Source: Acinetobacter pittii ATCC 19004 = CIP 70.29 (GTDB taxonomy: Bacteria; Pseudomonadota; Gammaproteobacteria; Pseudomonadales; Moraxellaceae). Taken from it: a stretch of DNA of 64,000 nt. The stretch covers positions 124,001-188,000 of the forward strand of contig NZ_KB849796.1 in the NCBI RefSeq assembly GCF_000369045.1, written 5' to 3'. The translations under genes and the position numbers were made by a program. A model generated the notes under the pieces. The model did not search any database. It had not been told where the DNA came from and saw only the letters and a list, made by a program, of their open reading frames with translations. Of this stretch, positions 27,635 to 35,865 are shown one piece after another (the first letter of the stretch is position 1; each line of letters begins with the position of its first letter).

Positions 27635-29740
27635 ATGCCAGGCGAAGAGGTCAGCCAAGCCAAGCAACAGCTCAAATTAATTATCGACCCTTACTTATCG
27701 GTAAGCGAAGTCGAAAAAGTGCTTGCTGCCTGCGATTTTGCCGATCTAGCGCACACTGGCATTACACGTAAAAGTGGCGAACCCTATATTTTGCATCCGA
27801 TTGCGGTAAGCTGCATTCTTGCAAACATGCGTTTAGATGCTGAAACTTTAATGGCAGCACTTTTGCATGATGTTATTGAAGATACTCAATATACAAAAGA
27901 AGATATTATTGAGAAGTTTGGCCTAACCGTTGCAGAGCTAGTTGATGGTGTAACCAAACTTAGTCAATCAAGCGATAAAGAATATAACAAGGCAGCTTCA
28001 TTCCGAAAAATCTTGCAAGCGACCTTACAAGATCCACGTGTCATCATTATTAAATTAGCAGATCGCTATCATAACATGACAACTCTAGGTGCTTTACGTC
28101 CAGATAAACGCGCCCGCATTGCTCAAGAAACTTTTGATATATTTGTACCGATGGCAAGATTAGTCGGCATGAATGAAATGGGTGATAATCTAGAGAATCT
28201 CTGTTATCAAAACCTTGATCTAGATATGTTTGATAACGTTCAAAATGCACTGCTTCAAACAAAGCCAGAACGCTGTAAATACCAAAGTATCTGGGAACAA
28301 AACCTCGCTGAACTTCTGCATAATTATCACATTCAAGGCCGCATTAAAAAGAAAAATAACAATATCGAATTATTACGCCATTTCGTTAAAAACGAGATGG
28401 ATCTCCAAGAGCTTACCCATAGTCATGCTTTTGAAATAGTTCTACAAAGCATTGCTGACTGTGACCGCTTAGAAGAAGCATTAAGAGAAAACTTTCAGGT
28501 TATCCAGTATCAGGACCATATTCGTCGCCCATTACCCGGCGGTAATCAGTCTTTACTGATAAAGCTTAAAGGCGAAAAAACAACTCTATCTCTTACCATT
28601 CAAACCGAGCTCATGCGTAAAGCTGCCCGTTTTGGGGTGGTTTTAGGTGAAAATGCACCGCAAACTTGCCGCTCTGCCATTCAGGCTTCAATGCAGAACT
28701 TAAATACATTGATTGACGGCGAATGTGCTAAAACAACTTTTAATGATTTGCTGGATTATCTACACCAAGAAAAAATCTGGGTATATACACCACACGGTCA
28801 ACTGCATGAGCTACCGCAAGGCGCTACCGTAGTTGATTTTGCTTATTCAGCAAGCTTATTTTTAGGTAACCATGCGGTTGGTGCAAAAGTCGATGGAGAG
28901 ATTAAACCACTCTCTACACCATTAGTTAGCGGTCAGGTTATCGAGATTATTACGGATGTTTTGGCAACACCAAATCCAGACTGGCTAAGTTTTATTAATA
29001 CGCAGAAAGCTCGTCGTGCATTACAGCATGTACTAAAAGATCAAGATATCGAAGAACAACGTCTAGTTGGTGCACAAGCTCTTTCTCGTGCACTGAAACT
29101 CTTTAATCGTTCAATCAATGATCTTTCTGAAGCTGACTGGTTAGATCTATTGCAATGGCGTCACATCGATAATAAAAATACATTGTTTGAACAAATTGCG
29201 GTTGGCGATTTACTACCTCAACTTGTAGCAAACCACCTGTTTGCTCATGATAAACATCCGCAAGTGGAAAACTCAGATCGACTTATTCAAAGTACTGAAG
29301 GAGTTGACGTTAAATATGCACATTGTTGCAACCCTATTCTAGGCGATCCAATTCAAGGACATTTAACGCGTCGCGGGTTAATTGTTCATCGAATTCGCTG
29401 TCATAACTTATTACATGAGCAACATTTACATCCTGAAAATATCATGCCGCTTCAATGGAAAGCAGATGATGTAGATGATGTACGTTTTACAGCCTACCTC
29501 GCTATTTATATGGCAATGAATGATGAACAGGTATCAGACCTAATCTATCAATGTCGTAAAAATAACGCTGGGGTAGAGATGGTTCACTCAAATGAGCAAA
29601 GAACTTTTGTGAATATTGTAGTGAATAACCGTAAACATATTGCAAAAGTCATTCGTGATTTACGCATGCACTATGGTTTCCCACGGATTGAACGTTTAGA
29701 CGCTCCTGCTCCACAAATGGAAATTTCAAAAGTAAGTTAA
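27635..29740 (+). CDS. spoT: (p)ppGpp hydrolase SpoT with degenerate synthetase domain
   Basis: A 701-residue RelA/SpoT homologue that controls the alarmone pool. The N-terminal HD hydrolase is intact: H54 (ILHPIAV) and H78-D79 with E82-D83 (HDVIED), plus KLADRYHNMTTL. The next region (about 200-350) aligns in outline with the synthetase domain but has lost its signatures: YQSLHT appears as NQSLLI, EVQIRT as LTIQTE, and the RxKxxxxI block is unrecognisable. TGS (VYTPHGQLHELPQGA, about 380-445), zinc-finger (AHCCNPILGDPI) and ACT domains follow. Work on Acinetobacter SpoT describes a monofunctional hydrolase with a pseudo-synthetase, which fits. Confidence 0.95.
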   Translation: MPGEEVSQAKQQLKLIIDPYLSVSEVEKVLAACDFADLAHTGITRKSGEPYILHPIAVSCILANMRLDAETLMAALLHDVIEDTQYTKEDIIEKFGLTVAELVDGVTKLSQSSDKEYNKAASFRKILQATLQDPRVIIIKLADRYHNMTTLGALRPDKRARIAQETFDIFVPMARLVGMNEMGDNLENLCYQNLDLDMFDNVQNALLQTKPERCKYQSIWEQNLAELLHNYHIQGRIKKKNNNIELLRHFVKNEMDLQELTHSHAFEIVLQSIADCDRLEEALRENFQVIQYQDHIRRPLPGGNQSLLIKLKGEKTTLSLTIQTELMRKAARFGVVLGENAPQTCRSAIQASMQNLNTLIDGECAKTTFNDLLDYLHQEKIWVYTPHGQLHELPQGATVVDFAYSASLFLGNHAVGAKVDGEIKPLSTPLVSGQVIEIITDVLATPNPDWLSFINTQKARRALQHVLKDQDIEEQRLVGAQALSRALKLFNRSINDLSEADWLDLLQWRHIDNKNTLFEQIAVGDLLPQLVANHLFAHDKHPQVENSDRLIQSTEGVDVKYAHCCNPILGDPIQGHLTRRGLIVHRIRCHNLLHEQHLHPENIMPLQWKADDVDDVRFTAYLAIYMAMNDEQVSDLIYQCRKNNAGVEMVHSNEQRTFVNIVVNNRKHIAKVIRDLRMHYGFPRIERLDAPAPQMEISKVS

Positions 29741-29817
29741 ATCTTTATAGAGACTATTGGTTATAAATTTTTGTTTCCTTAACAAAATCAAACTTTCCAA
29801 ATTCACTTAATCAATTA

Positions 29818-29853
29818 AATCGATGATACTTTTGTCCAAAGCTATCATCGATT
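29818..29853 (+). repeat. Perfect 11-bp dyad (hairpin) in the spoT-ridA gap
   Basis: AATCGATGATA and TATCATCGATT form an 11-bp perfect inverted repeat. Inner CTTT/AAAG pairing leaves a 5-base loop. No T-tract follows on either strand, so it is not an ordinary terminator. It lies about 20 bases before the ridA ribosome site. Confidence 0.6.
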
Positions 29854-29886
29854 ATGATGGAAATAGATTTAATCAAGGAGAACCAA

Positions 29887-30270
29887 ATGTCCCGCCAAGT
29901 CATTCATACTGAAAATGCCCCTGCTGCTATCGGCACATACTCTCAAGCTATTTTAGTAGACAATACGCTATATCTTTCAGGGCAAATTGGTTTAGACCCA
30001 TACAGTATGGAACTTGTAGAAGGTATCGAAGCTCAAATTCGCCGTGTATTTGATAATTTAAAAGCAGTTTGTGAAGCTGCTGGTGGTTCACTTGCAGATA
30101 TTGCTAAGCTCAATATTTTTTTAACTGATCTATCAAATTTCCAACTCGTAAACCAAATTATGGGTGAATATTTTGCTCAGCCCTACCCTGCACGTGCAGC
30201 TCTTGGTGTAGCAAGCTTGCCAAAAGGCGCACTAGTGGAAATGGACGGAATTGTAATTATTAATCAATAA
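29887..30270 (+). CDS. ridA: RidA family enamine/imine deaminase
   Basis: A 127-residue YjgF/RidA trimeric enzyme that hydrolyses reactive 2-aminoacrylate made by threonine/serine dehydratases. [35 protein letters not shown] and [23 protein letters not shown] (family block with the key Arg and Glu) are visible. AAGGAGAACC precedes the ATG at 29887; an earlier start at 29854 lacks support. It is preceded by an unusual dyad and followed by a terminator. Confidence 0.93.
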   Translation: MSRQVIHTENAPAAIGTYSQAILVDNTLYLSGQIGLDPYSMELVEGIEAQIRRVFDNLKAVCEAAGGSLADIAKLNIFLTDLSNFQLVNQIMGEYFAQPYPARAALGVASLPKGALVEMDGIVIINQ

Positions 30271-30322
30271 GATATAAATTTTCAAACTATCCAATTTTAA
30301 ATATTTAGTTTTTAAAAAACGA

Positions 30323-30381
30323 ACCACCTTGGCATAAAAATCTAAATTCTTTTTAGATTTCCGCTTAGGTGGTATTTTTTT
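30323..30381 (+). terminator. ridA terminator
   Basis: ACCACCT (30323-30329) pairs with AGGTGGT (30367-30373), with a nested AAATCTAA/TTAGATTT stem and a T7 tract. Confidence 0.8.
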
Positions 30382-30426
30382 ATTCAAAATCCCAATAATG
30401 ATAAATGAGATTTTAAATGAATTTCA

Positions 30427-30456
30427 TTGACAAACGATAATAATTATCAATAATAT
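30427..30456 (+). promoter_or_regulatory. bfd promoter overlapped by a Fur box
   Basis: TTGACA at 30427-30432 and TAATAT at 30451-30456 are 18 bases apart. A Fur-box-like element at 30436-30454 matches 14 of 19 positions of GATAATGATAATCATTATC and covers the spacer and -10. The layout implies iron repression of bfd. Confidence 0.75.
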
Positions 30457-30489
30457 CAATTATCGCATTTATATTTGGGGATCACTCCC

Positions 30490-30684
30490 ATGTACGTTTG
30501 CTTGTGTCGTGGCATTACCGATCAGGATATTAAAGACGCTATTGAAAATGGCGCTGAAAGCTATCGTGAAATTCGCGATTTGCTTGATCTTGGTACATGC
30601 TGTGGACGCTGTGCACCAGAAGCTCGCGCTATTATTAGCGAAGAATTAGCAGAAATCGCTGCTCGCATTTCTGTAGCTGCATAA
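30490..30684 (+). CDS. bfd: Bacterioferritin-associated ferredoxin
   Basis: A 64-residue [2Fe-2S] protein that binds bacterioferritin and reduces stored ferric iron for release. The four cysteines have the Bfd pattern: CLC near the N-terminus and GTCCGRC near residues 38-44. The ATG at 30490 matches the family start; a TTG five codons earlier is rejected. A Fur-controlled promoter precedes it, so it should be made under iron starvation. bfr follows but after its own terminator. Confidence 0.95.
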   Translation: MYVCLCRGITDQDIKDAIENGAESYREIRDLLDLGTCCGRCAPEARAIISEELAEIAARISVAA

Positions 30685-30721
30685 TAAAAATTAATATTTA
30701 ACAAAATTTATTGACTCCTCC

Positions 30722-30770
30722 ACCGCTTTTTGCGGAACCTTTATAGTTCCTCATTCAAGCGGTTTTTTTT
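30722..30770 (+). terminator. bfd terminator
   Basis: ACCGCTT pairs with AAGCGGT around a nested GGAAC/GTTCC stem, followed by T8. It separates bfd from bfr, allowing opposite iron responses. Confidence 0.85.
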
Positions 30771-30927
30771 GACATAAAAACCTCCTTTTTAATATTGTGT
30801 TGTTTTTGATTGCGATTTTCATTTGCTGTTCCATAAATTACTCGCCATCTCCATCATTGTTCACTAAAATGGATTTATAGATTGCCTTAATTAAGTTTGA
30901 GGCAGAAATTGTTTTGGAGTAGCTACA

Positions 30928-31392
30928 ATGAAAGGCAATCGTGATGTCATTAATCAGCTCAATCAAGTGCTGTATCATCATTTAACTGCAATTAATCAAT
31001 ACTTTTTACATTCGCGCATGTTTAATGACTGGGGAGTCGAGCAGCTTGGCTCTGCTGAATATAAAGAATCAATTCGTCAAATGAAACATGCAGATAAAAT
31101 CATTGAACGTATTTTATTTTTAGAAGGACTACCTAACCTTCAACATTTAGGCAAGCTTTATATTGGTCAACACACAGAAGAAGTTCTGCACTGTGACATT
31201 CGTAAAGTAAAAGAGAATATAGAAGCAATTCAAAAAGCGGTTGCTTTAGCTGAAACAGAGCAAGATTATGTCACTCGTGACCTTGTTCAAGAAATTCTAG
31301 AAAAAGAAGAAGAATACTGGGACTGGCTAGATACTCAAATTGATCTTATTGGCAATGTTGGTATTGAAAATTATATCCAGAGCCAAATGTAA
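30928..31392 (+). CDS. bfr: Bacterioferritin, haem-binding subunit lacking most ferroxidase ligands
   Basis: A 154-residue ferritin-fold protein that forms 24-subunit iron-storage shells. Aligned without gaps to E. coli Bfr, the haem ligand M52 (QMKHADK), H54 and E127 are kept. Four of the six ferroxidase residues are changed: E18 to H, E51 to Q, E94 to V and H130 to Y. In some bacteria, haem-type subunits without a ferroxidase centre co-assemble with a catalytic partner. This protein looks like such a subunit. TTGGAGTAGCTACA precedes the ATG. It follows bfd but is separately terminated. Confidence 0.93.
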   Translation: MKGNRDVINQLNQVLYHHLTAINQYFLHSRMFNDWGVEQLGSAEYKESIRQMKHADKIIERILFLEGLPNLQHLGKLYIGQHTEEVLHCDIRKVKENIEAIQKAVALAETEQDYVTRDLVQEILEKEEEYWDWLDTQIDLIGNVGIENYIQSQM

Positions 31393-31400
31393 TTTCTCAT

Positions 31401-31433
31401 AAAAAAATCCCCTTATACTTAAGGGGATTTTTT
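31401..31433. terminator. Bidirectional terminator between bfr and pglL
   Basis: AAAATCCCCTTA pairs with TAAGGGGATTTT and has T-runs on both strands. It lies between the convergent genes. Confidence 0.92.
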
Positions 31434-31434
31434 A

Positions 31435-33063
31435 TTACTTCTCTTTTAGTAATTCCGATAGCGTTATTTTTTGCTTATAAAGATGTTGCAAAATAAATAT
31501 TTGCTGCTGTGCCTGTTCTACTTTCCCGTTGTAAGCGAGCAATTTTGCGTATTTACGTAAGTTATATGGAGTAGGTTTATTCTTTATAAAATTTTCCCAT
31601 TCCACTAAATCATTCTCAGATAAGGTAGTTCTAGGATTAAGTTCAATCCAACGTAAACGCTGCTCAAACTGTGTTAAAACAAAAATTTTACCACTTCCCA
31701 TAAATTCAGCGTTTGGACGCTTATTATTAAAAAGCAAATTACTATTCAGAACATAGACATTGTAATCACGTAGAATTGCAATAATAAGCAATAAACTTAC
31801 AACCCATGATAAGCGAAAAAGATGTTTGTTGAGGATAATTCCCTTAAGTACAGTAGTTTGTGCTTGTACAATACCCAGTAGGAATCCACAAGTAAGTAAG
31901 AAATAAGCATAGCGCTGTGGAAACTCTAACATGGCATGAATAAGCACTGTACAGACCATCATAATCGCTATAATCGAGATGGTATTTTTAGCCTGTTGAT
32001 TTAACCAAATAAACCAGCAAGCAAAGTAGGTAATGATTACAGCACCCAAGGGAATACCATTCCAGATAATTAAATCAAGCAGTACATTATGTGCACTGGT
32101 AGTCCACTCTCCTGTTGGGAAAGCATGGTAAACTGTCATTTGTGCCACACTGGTTTGATTCCAACCATAACCTAACCAAGGGTGCTGCTGTACAGCAAGC
32201 AACATTTGTGACCAGATATTAAAACGCAAATACCCAGAGCTTGCTCTTTCAACCAAACCACTTGCTTCGGTTACATCAGTACTTGACCATGCTTCAATTA
32301 AATTAGTAGCAAACGGTAGAATTACACCAGCCATTACGAAAAAACCGACGCACCACAAAAAACCTTGAAAAACTCCAAATCTTTTTTGTTTCCCAAATTG
32401 TTTAACTATCCAATAGATGAATAAAAATGGAAAAACGATCCATGATGTTCGTGACTGACTCAATGCAATCGTAAACAAAATAATTAGTGCAGAGGGCAAT
32501 AACAACCAAAGTGTTACTTTATTCTTTTCATATAAGTATAAACATCCTAACAACCCAATAATTAAGAATGTTGCCATGTTGTTGGGTTGACCAAAATTTC
32601 CGTAAGGACGGTTACCAATCAGATGAAGGGTATAAATTAAATGTGATTCAATATTCAACCATTGAAAAATTGCTATAAGACTAGTTAATAGCGATGTAAT
32701 AATTACTAATAAGCTAAAACCTGAAAAAATTTGATCTCTCTTTTTTTGATCTAAAGATAGGTTGTAGCCAGCCAAGACCATAAACCAAAAACCTAATAAG
32801 TAAAATGTACTTAATAAGGCCGTACTTAAATCAAAAACTAAACCAAAGCCCCACTGCACAATAGGAATTAAAGTAAATGGTAGCAACAATATCTGTGCTC
32901 TAGGAATTTTAATATTTTGTTGAAGTAAAGCAATTAATACACATAGCCCAGCCCCAAAAGTACTGACTTCACTTGAGAACATGACCCACGGGCTGTAGTG
33001 AAATGGAGACAACCATGCAAAACCCAACAGGATTGCAGCGAAGAACAGAAAGAATACTTGCAT
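31435..33063 (-). CDS. pglL: PglL-type O-oligosaccharyltransferase (Wzy_C family)
   Basis: A 542-residue inner-membrane enzyme with about a dozen helices and a soluble C-terminal tail (about 440-542). The Wzy_C region has HPWLGYGWNQTSV and the catalytic-type histidine in SAHNVLLDLIIWNG; GNFGQPNNMATFL is an earlier conserved loop. PglL moves lipid-linked glycans to periplasmic proteins and is the general ligase of Acinetobacter, next to the pilin-specific TfpO. The gene is intact and lies 105 bases beyond the cut tfpO end, downstream of the IS element. PglL rather than a lipid A-type O-antigen ligase is inferred from the pilA-tfpO-pglL order. Confidence 0.85.
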   Translation of the reverse strand: MQVFFLFFAAILLGFAWLSPFHYSPWVMFSSEVSTFGAGLCVLIALLQQNIKIPRAQILLLPFTLIPIVQWGFGLVFDLSTALLSTFYLLGFWFMVLAGYNLSLDQKKRDQIFSGFSLLVIITSLLTSLIAIFQWLNIESHLIYTLHLIGNRPYGNFGQPNNMATFLIIGLLGCLYLYEKNKVTLWLLLPSALIILFTIALSQSRTSWIVFPFLFIYWIVKQFGKQKRFGVFQGFLWCVGFFVMAGVILPFATNLIEAWSSTDVTEASGLVERASSGYLRFNIWSQMLLAVQQHPWLGYGWNQTSVAQMTVYHAFPTGEWTTSAHNVLLDLIIWNGIPLGAVIITYFACWFIWLNQQAKNTISIIAIMMVCTVLIHAMLEFPQRYAYFLLTCGFLLGIVQAQTTVLKGIILNKHLFRLSWVVSLLLIIAILRDYNVYVLNSNLLFNNKRPNAEFMGSGKIFVLTQFEQRLRWIELNPRTTLSENDLVEWENFIKNKPTPYNLRKYAKLLAYNGKVEQAQQQIFILQHLYKQKITLSELLKEK

Positions 33064-33168
33064 AGTGAGAGGCTAGAGACCAAAACTTGTGAGAATTATA
33101 CATGGAAGTCTAAAAAAGAATGTATGAAGTCTAAATGAAAAGACCTTAATAAAATTTAGTATAAAAAA

Positions 33169-33378
33169 TTAAGGAATGTGTGAAGCTGGTATCAAGTGCT
33201 GTGTACTACCGTACTCCCAAAAATTTGGTGCCATCCGTCCGACATAACTCGTACACCCCCAGCAAGTTAAATCTTGTCCTAAGTACATAATCGTAATGTA
33301 CAAAAATAAAGCTCCCCATAAACCAATTAATAGTTTCGTCAGTCTATAAGGAGATTTCAAATATTCTTTAGACTGCTC
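33169..33378 (-). pseudogene. tfpO: Severed 3' end of tfpO
   Basis: This open frame has no proper start. Joining it to the tfpO fragment across one copy of the 8-bp duplication at 33371-33378 restores a single frame: SEQS continues as KEYLKSPYRLTKLL and on to the stop at 33169. It adds about 66 residues: one membrane helix (LLIGLWGALFLYITIMYLG) and a cysteine-containing tail. The reconstructed tfpO would be 437 codons from the ATG at 35808. This fragment is unlikely to be translated. Confidence 0.9.
33371..33378. repeat. Left 8-bp target-site duplication of the IS element
   Basis: GACTGCTC directly borders the left end of the element and recurs at 34697-34704. Eight bases is normal for IS256-family insertion. 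Confidence 0.9.
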
Positions 33379-34696
33379 GAGCCTGTAAATTATTTTGTGT
33401 AAGTTCCATTTTTTATAAATGATCTTTTAATCGATCATCGAACTGAATCGTAAACCAATTCATTGCTAAACGCCAATTTTGAATTGGCATCGTCCATTTC
33501 TTCGCAGCATTTGATGTTGCTAAGTAAATGACCTTCTTTACTGAGTCATCAGATGAAAAGATTTTCCTTTTCTTCGTTGAATGGCGTATTACGCTATTCA
33601 ACGACTCAATCGCATTTGTTGTATAAATTGCATGACGTATTTCGGCTGGATAGCTAAAGATCGTTCGGATATTTTCCCAATTGGCCCGCCAGGATTCTCC
33701 AATTTTGGGATACTGGTGATTCCATTGATCACAGAAGATGTCTAGGGATTTTAAAGCATTTTCCTCTGTACTTGCCTGATAAATCGCTTTCAGACCCGAC
33801 GTAACAGCTTTGTAGTCTTTCCAGCTTACAAATCTCAGGCTATTGCGTACAACATGCACGATACACAGTTGAATATCAGTATGAGGGTAAACAGAGGCTA
33901 TCGCGTCAGGGAAGCCTTTTAATCCATCTACACAGGCAACAAGAATGTCCTGTACTCCTCGATTTTTTAGCTCTGTCATGACTGACAGCCAGAATTTGGC
34001 ACCTTCTGTCTGAGCAATCCACATACCCAGTAATTCTTTTTGCCCATCCATATTGATGCCTAAAGCAAGGTATACGGACTTGTTAATCACATTGGAGTGC
34101 TGACGGACTTTGACAACAATACAGTCAAGATAGACAACAGGATAAAGGCTATCTAAGGCTCTATTTTGCCACTCAGTCACTTGCTCAATCACAGCATCGG
34201 TAACTTTGCTGATGAGAGATGCTGACACATCGGCATCGTACATTTCTTTGAAGAAGGCTACAATTTCCCTATTAGTCATTCCTTTTGCATACAGTGAGAG
34301 GATTTGGTCATCCATACTGGTGATGCGTGTTTGGTGCTTTTTGATAATTTGTGGCTCAAATGAACCTTCTCGATCACGGGGAATATCTAAAGCCAGTTGT
34401 CCATCTTGAGTTGTAATGGTTTTAGAACTAAACCCATTACGGCTATTTGAGCCTTTCTTGGGCTGATGCTTTTCATAACCGAGATGGTCTGAAAGTTCAG
34501 TATTGAGTGCAGTTTCAATCATGAATTTTTTAAAGACTGCTGTCATTTGGTTTAAGTCTTCTGGTGTTTTTAGACCTTTAGCCAATTCGGCAGCCATACT
34601 TTTGATTGTTGCTTCATCCATGTGAAGTACCTTTTGTAATTATCCTCTGAAGGATAAATGAAAATTAAGTACTTACACAAAATTTAGAACAGTCCC
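33379..34696 (-). mobile_element. IS256-family insertion sequence in tfpO
   Basis: The element is 1318 bp. Its terminal 26-bp inverted repeats (33379-33404 and 34671-34696) agree at 19 positions without gaps. They begin GAGCCTGT and GGGACTGT and share ATTTTGTGTAAGT. One transposase gene fills it, in the same orientation as tfpO. The 8-bp duplication GACTGCTC flanks it. The exact IS name (an ISAba-series IS256 member) cannot be fixed without a database. Both duplication copies are identical, so the insertion is probably recent. Confidence 0.94.
33413..34621 (-). CDS. IS256-family (mutator type) transposase
   Basis: A 402-residue DDE transposase. The catalytic triad falls at D166 (VVYLDCI), D232 (ACVDGLKG) and E339 (TTNAIESLNS), within two residues of the positions in IS256. 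LGYEKHQPKKGSNSRNGFS near residue 47 and the helix TNREIVAFFKEMY are typical of the N-terminal DNA-binding part. The frame is intact, so the element may be active. It fills all but about 110 bases of the element. Confidence 0.95.
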   Translation of the reverse strand: MDEATIKSMAAELAKGLKTPEDLNQMTAVFKKFMIETALNTELSDHLGYEKHQPKKGSNSRNGFSSKTITTQDGQLALDIPRDREGSFEPQIIKKHQTRITSMDDQILSLYAKGMTNREIVAFFKEMYDADVSASLISKVTDAVIEQVTEWQNRALDSLYPVVYLDCIVVKVRQHSNVINKSVYLALGINMDGQKELLGMWIAQTEGAKFWLSVMTELKNRGVQDILVACVDGLKGFPDAIASVYPHTDIQLCIVHVVRNSLRFVSWKDYKAVTSGLKAIYQASTEENALKSLDIFCDQWNHQYPKIGESWRANWENIRTIFSYPAEIRHAIYTTNAIESLNSVIRHSTKKRKIFSSDDSVKKVIYLATSNAAKKWTMPIQNWRLAMNWFTIQFDDRLKDHL

Positions 34697-35808
34697 GACT
34701 GCTCCGACTGAGAAAAAGCAAATGCTAAAAATAATATACAGGCTATTTGTGAAGCGGGATAAACCATACTTCCTGAGAACATCGCATCAACTAAAATTGC
34801 AATTAAGCCAGCTTTGGTAATAGGTAAAGCATCCTTATTTCGAAACAACTTAACAACTTGATATATCATCCAAACTAAAAAAATACCTCCAACTATTCCC
34901 CATTCAAAAATTAACCTTAAATATAAATTATGTATGTGATGTCCATATTTATATTGGATTTCTGAGAGATATCCTCCCCCAACCCCAGACCATGGCTTTT
35001 CTTTCCATTGCTCAAAAATGAAACTCCACATCTCTGCACGCATGGATGTCCCTACTCTCATTACGGTCATGGTATTTTTATCAGCGAAATAAATCGTAGT
35101 TTTATAAACTAAAAAAGCAAAAAAAATGTAAATACAGCTTTGCAAAATGAGCTTTCGATTTTCTCGAGAGTAGATAACGAAAACTAACAATCCTGTCGCT
35201 ACAGCAAGTAAGGCGGATCTGGCTCCATCAAAAAACCATGCTAAAGCAAAAAAGAAACTAGCAAATGGATAAAAGTAATGAAAATAAGGGTAGTTTTTAT
35301 TTTTTAAAAAAATTAGAAAAAAGAATATAGGCACGATAACACTGTCATAAATTCGGATCGTGCCAGAGTTAAATTGCCAGTCAAACCATTGTTTATAGAA
35401 AATAAAATTAGTGATAGAAACAAAAATAAATAAACAAGGAATAAATGCTGAAAAAACGACTAATGCTAAGCCATGTTCTATATTTTTTACATTCTTTAAA
35501 TCATATGGCAAAGCAGAAAATATAAATAGTAATGCTATCGCAGACCAAAGTTCTTGAAATTGAAAAATGCTATAAGTTGTTATCTTTATAGCAGTTAATA
35601 CACCAATCAGAAAAAAAGTAATTTGAGTGGAAATTGAATATTCTATTTTTTTTGTAAAAATCAAAATTAATAAAGCACATAGTGCCAATGGAAAATGTAA
35701 TAAACGAAGTTCATCATATTGGAAAACCGACCAGCCAATTTGATAGCCTAATAATGCTGTAATAAGATAACTTCCTATTAGCAGGAATAATATATTTTTT
35801 TTCACCAT
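34684..35808 (-). pseudogene. tfpO: tfpO, pilin-specific O-oligosaccharyltransferase, truncated by the IS
   Basis: A Wzy_C-type membrane enzyme that transfers a glycan to the C-terminal serine of the pilin. About 371 native residues remain (to base 34697), followed by three codons read from the IS (GLF) and a stop. Helices cover most of it. PWSGVGGG and the histidine region YGHHIHNLYLRLIFEWG are the conserved periplasmic loop. The ATG at 35808 is preferred to a TTG at 35823 that abuts the pilA terminator. The lost 66 residues include the last helix. Partial function cannot be excluded, since the catalytic loop survives. TfpO identity rests on the adjacent pilA and the C-terminal serine. Confidence 0.88.
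34697..34704. repeat. Right 8-bp target-site duplication of the IS element
   Basis: GACTGCTC borders the right end of the element and is identical to 33371-33378. Removing the element and one copy restores the tfpO frame. Confidence 0.9.
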
Positions 35809-35824
35809 ATTTATTTTCTTCAAT

Positions 35825-35852
35825 AAAAAAGAGAGGTCTAAACCTCTCTTTA
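35825..35852 (-). terminator. Terminator/attenuator between pilA and tfpO
   Basis: On the minus strand AAAGAGAGGT and ACCTCTCTTT form a stem with a TTTATT tract. It lies 14 bases after pilA and just before tfpO, so most pilA transcripts should stop here while some may read into tfpO. Confidence 0.85.
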
Positions 35853-35865
35853 ATAATCATATTAA

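Noticed and set aside
33169..33360. 63-codon frame as an independent small membrane protein gene
   Set aside because: Its only start is a TTG with no ribosome site, and its frame joins exactly to the interrupted tfpO.
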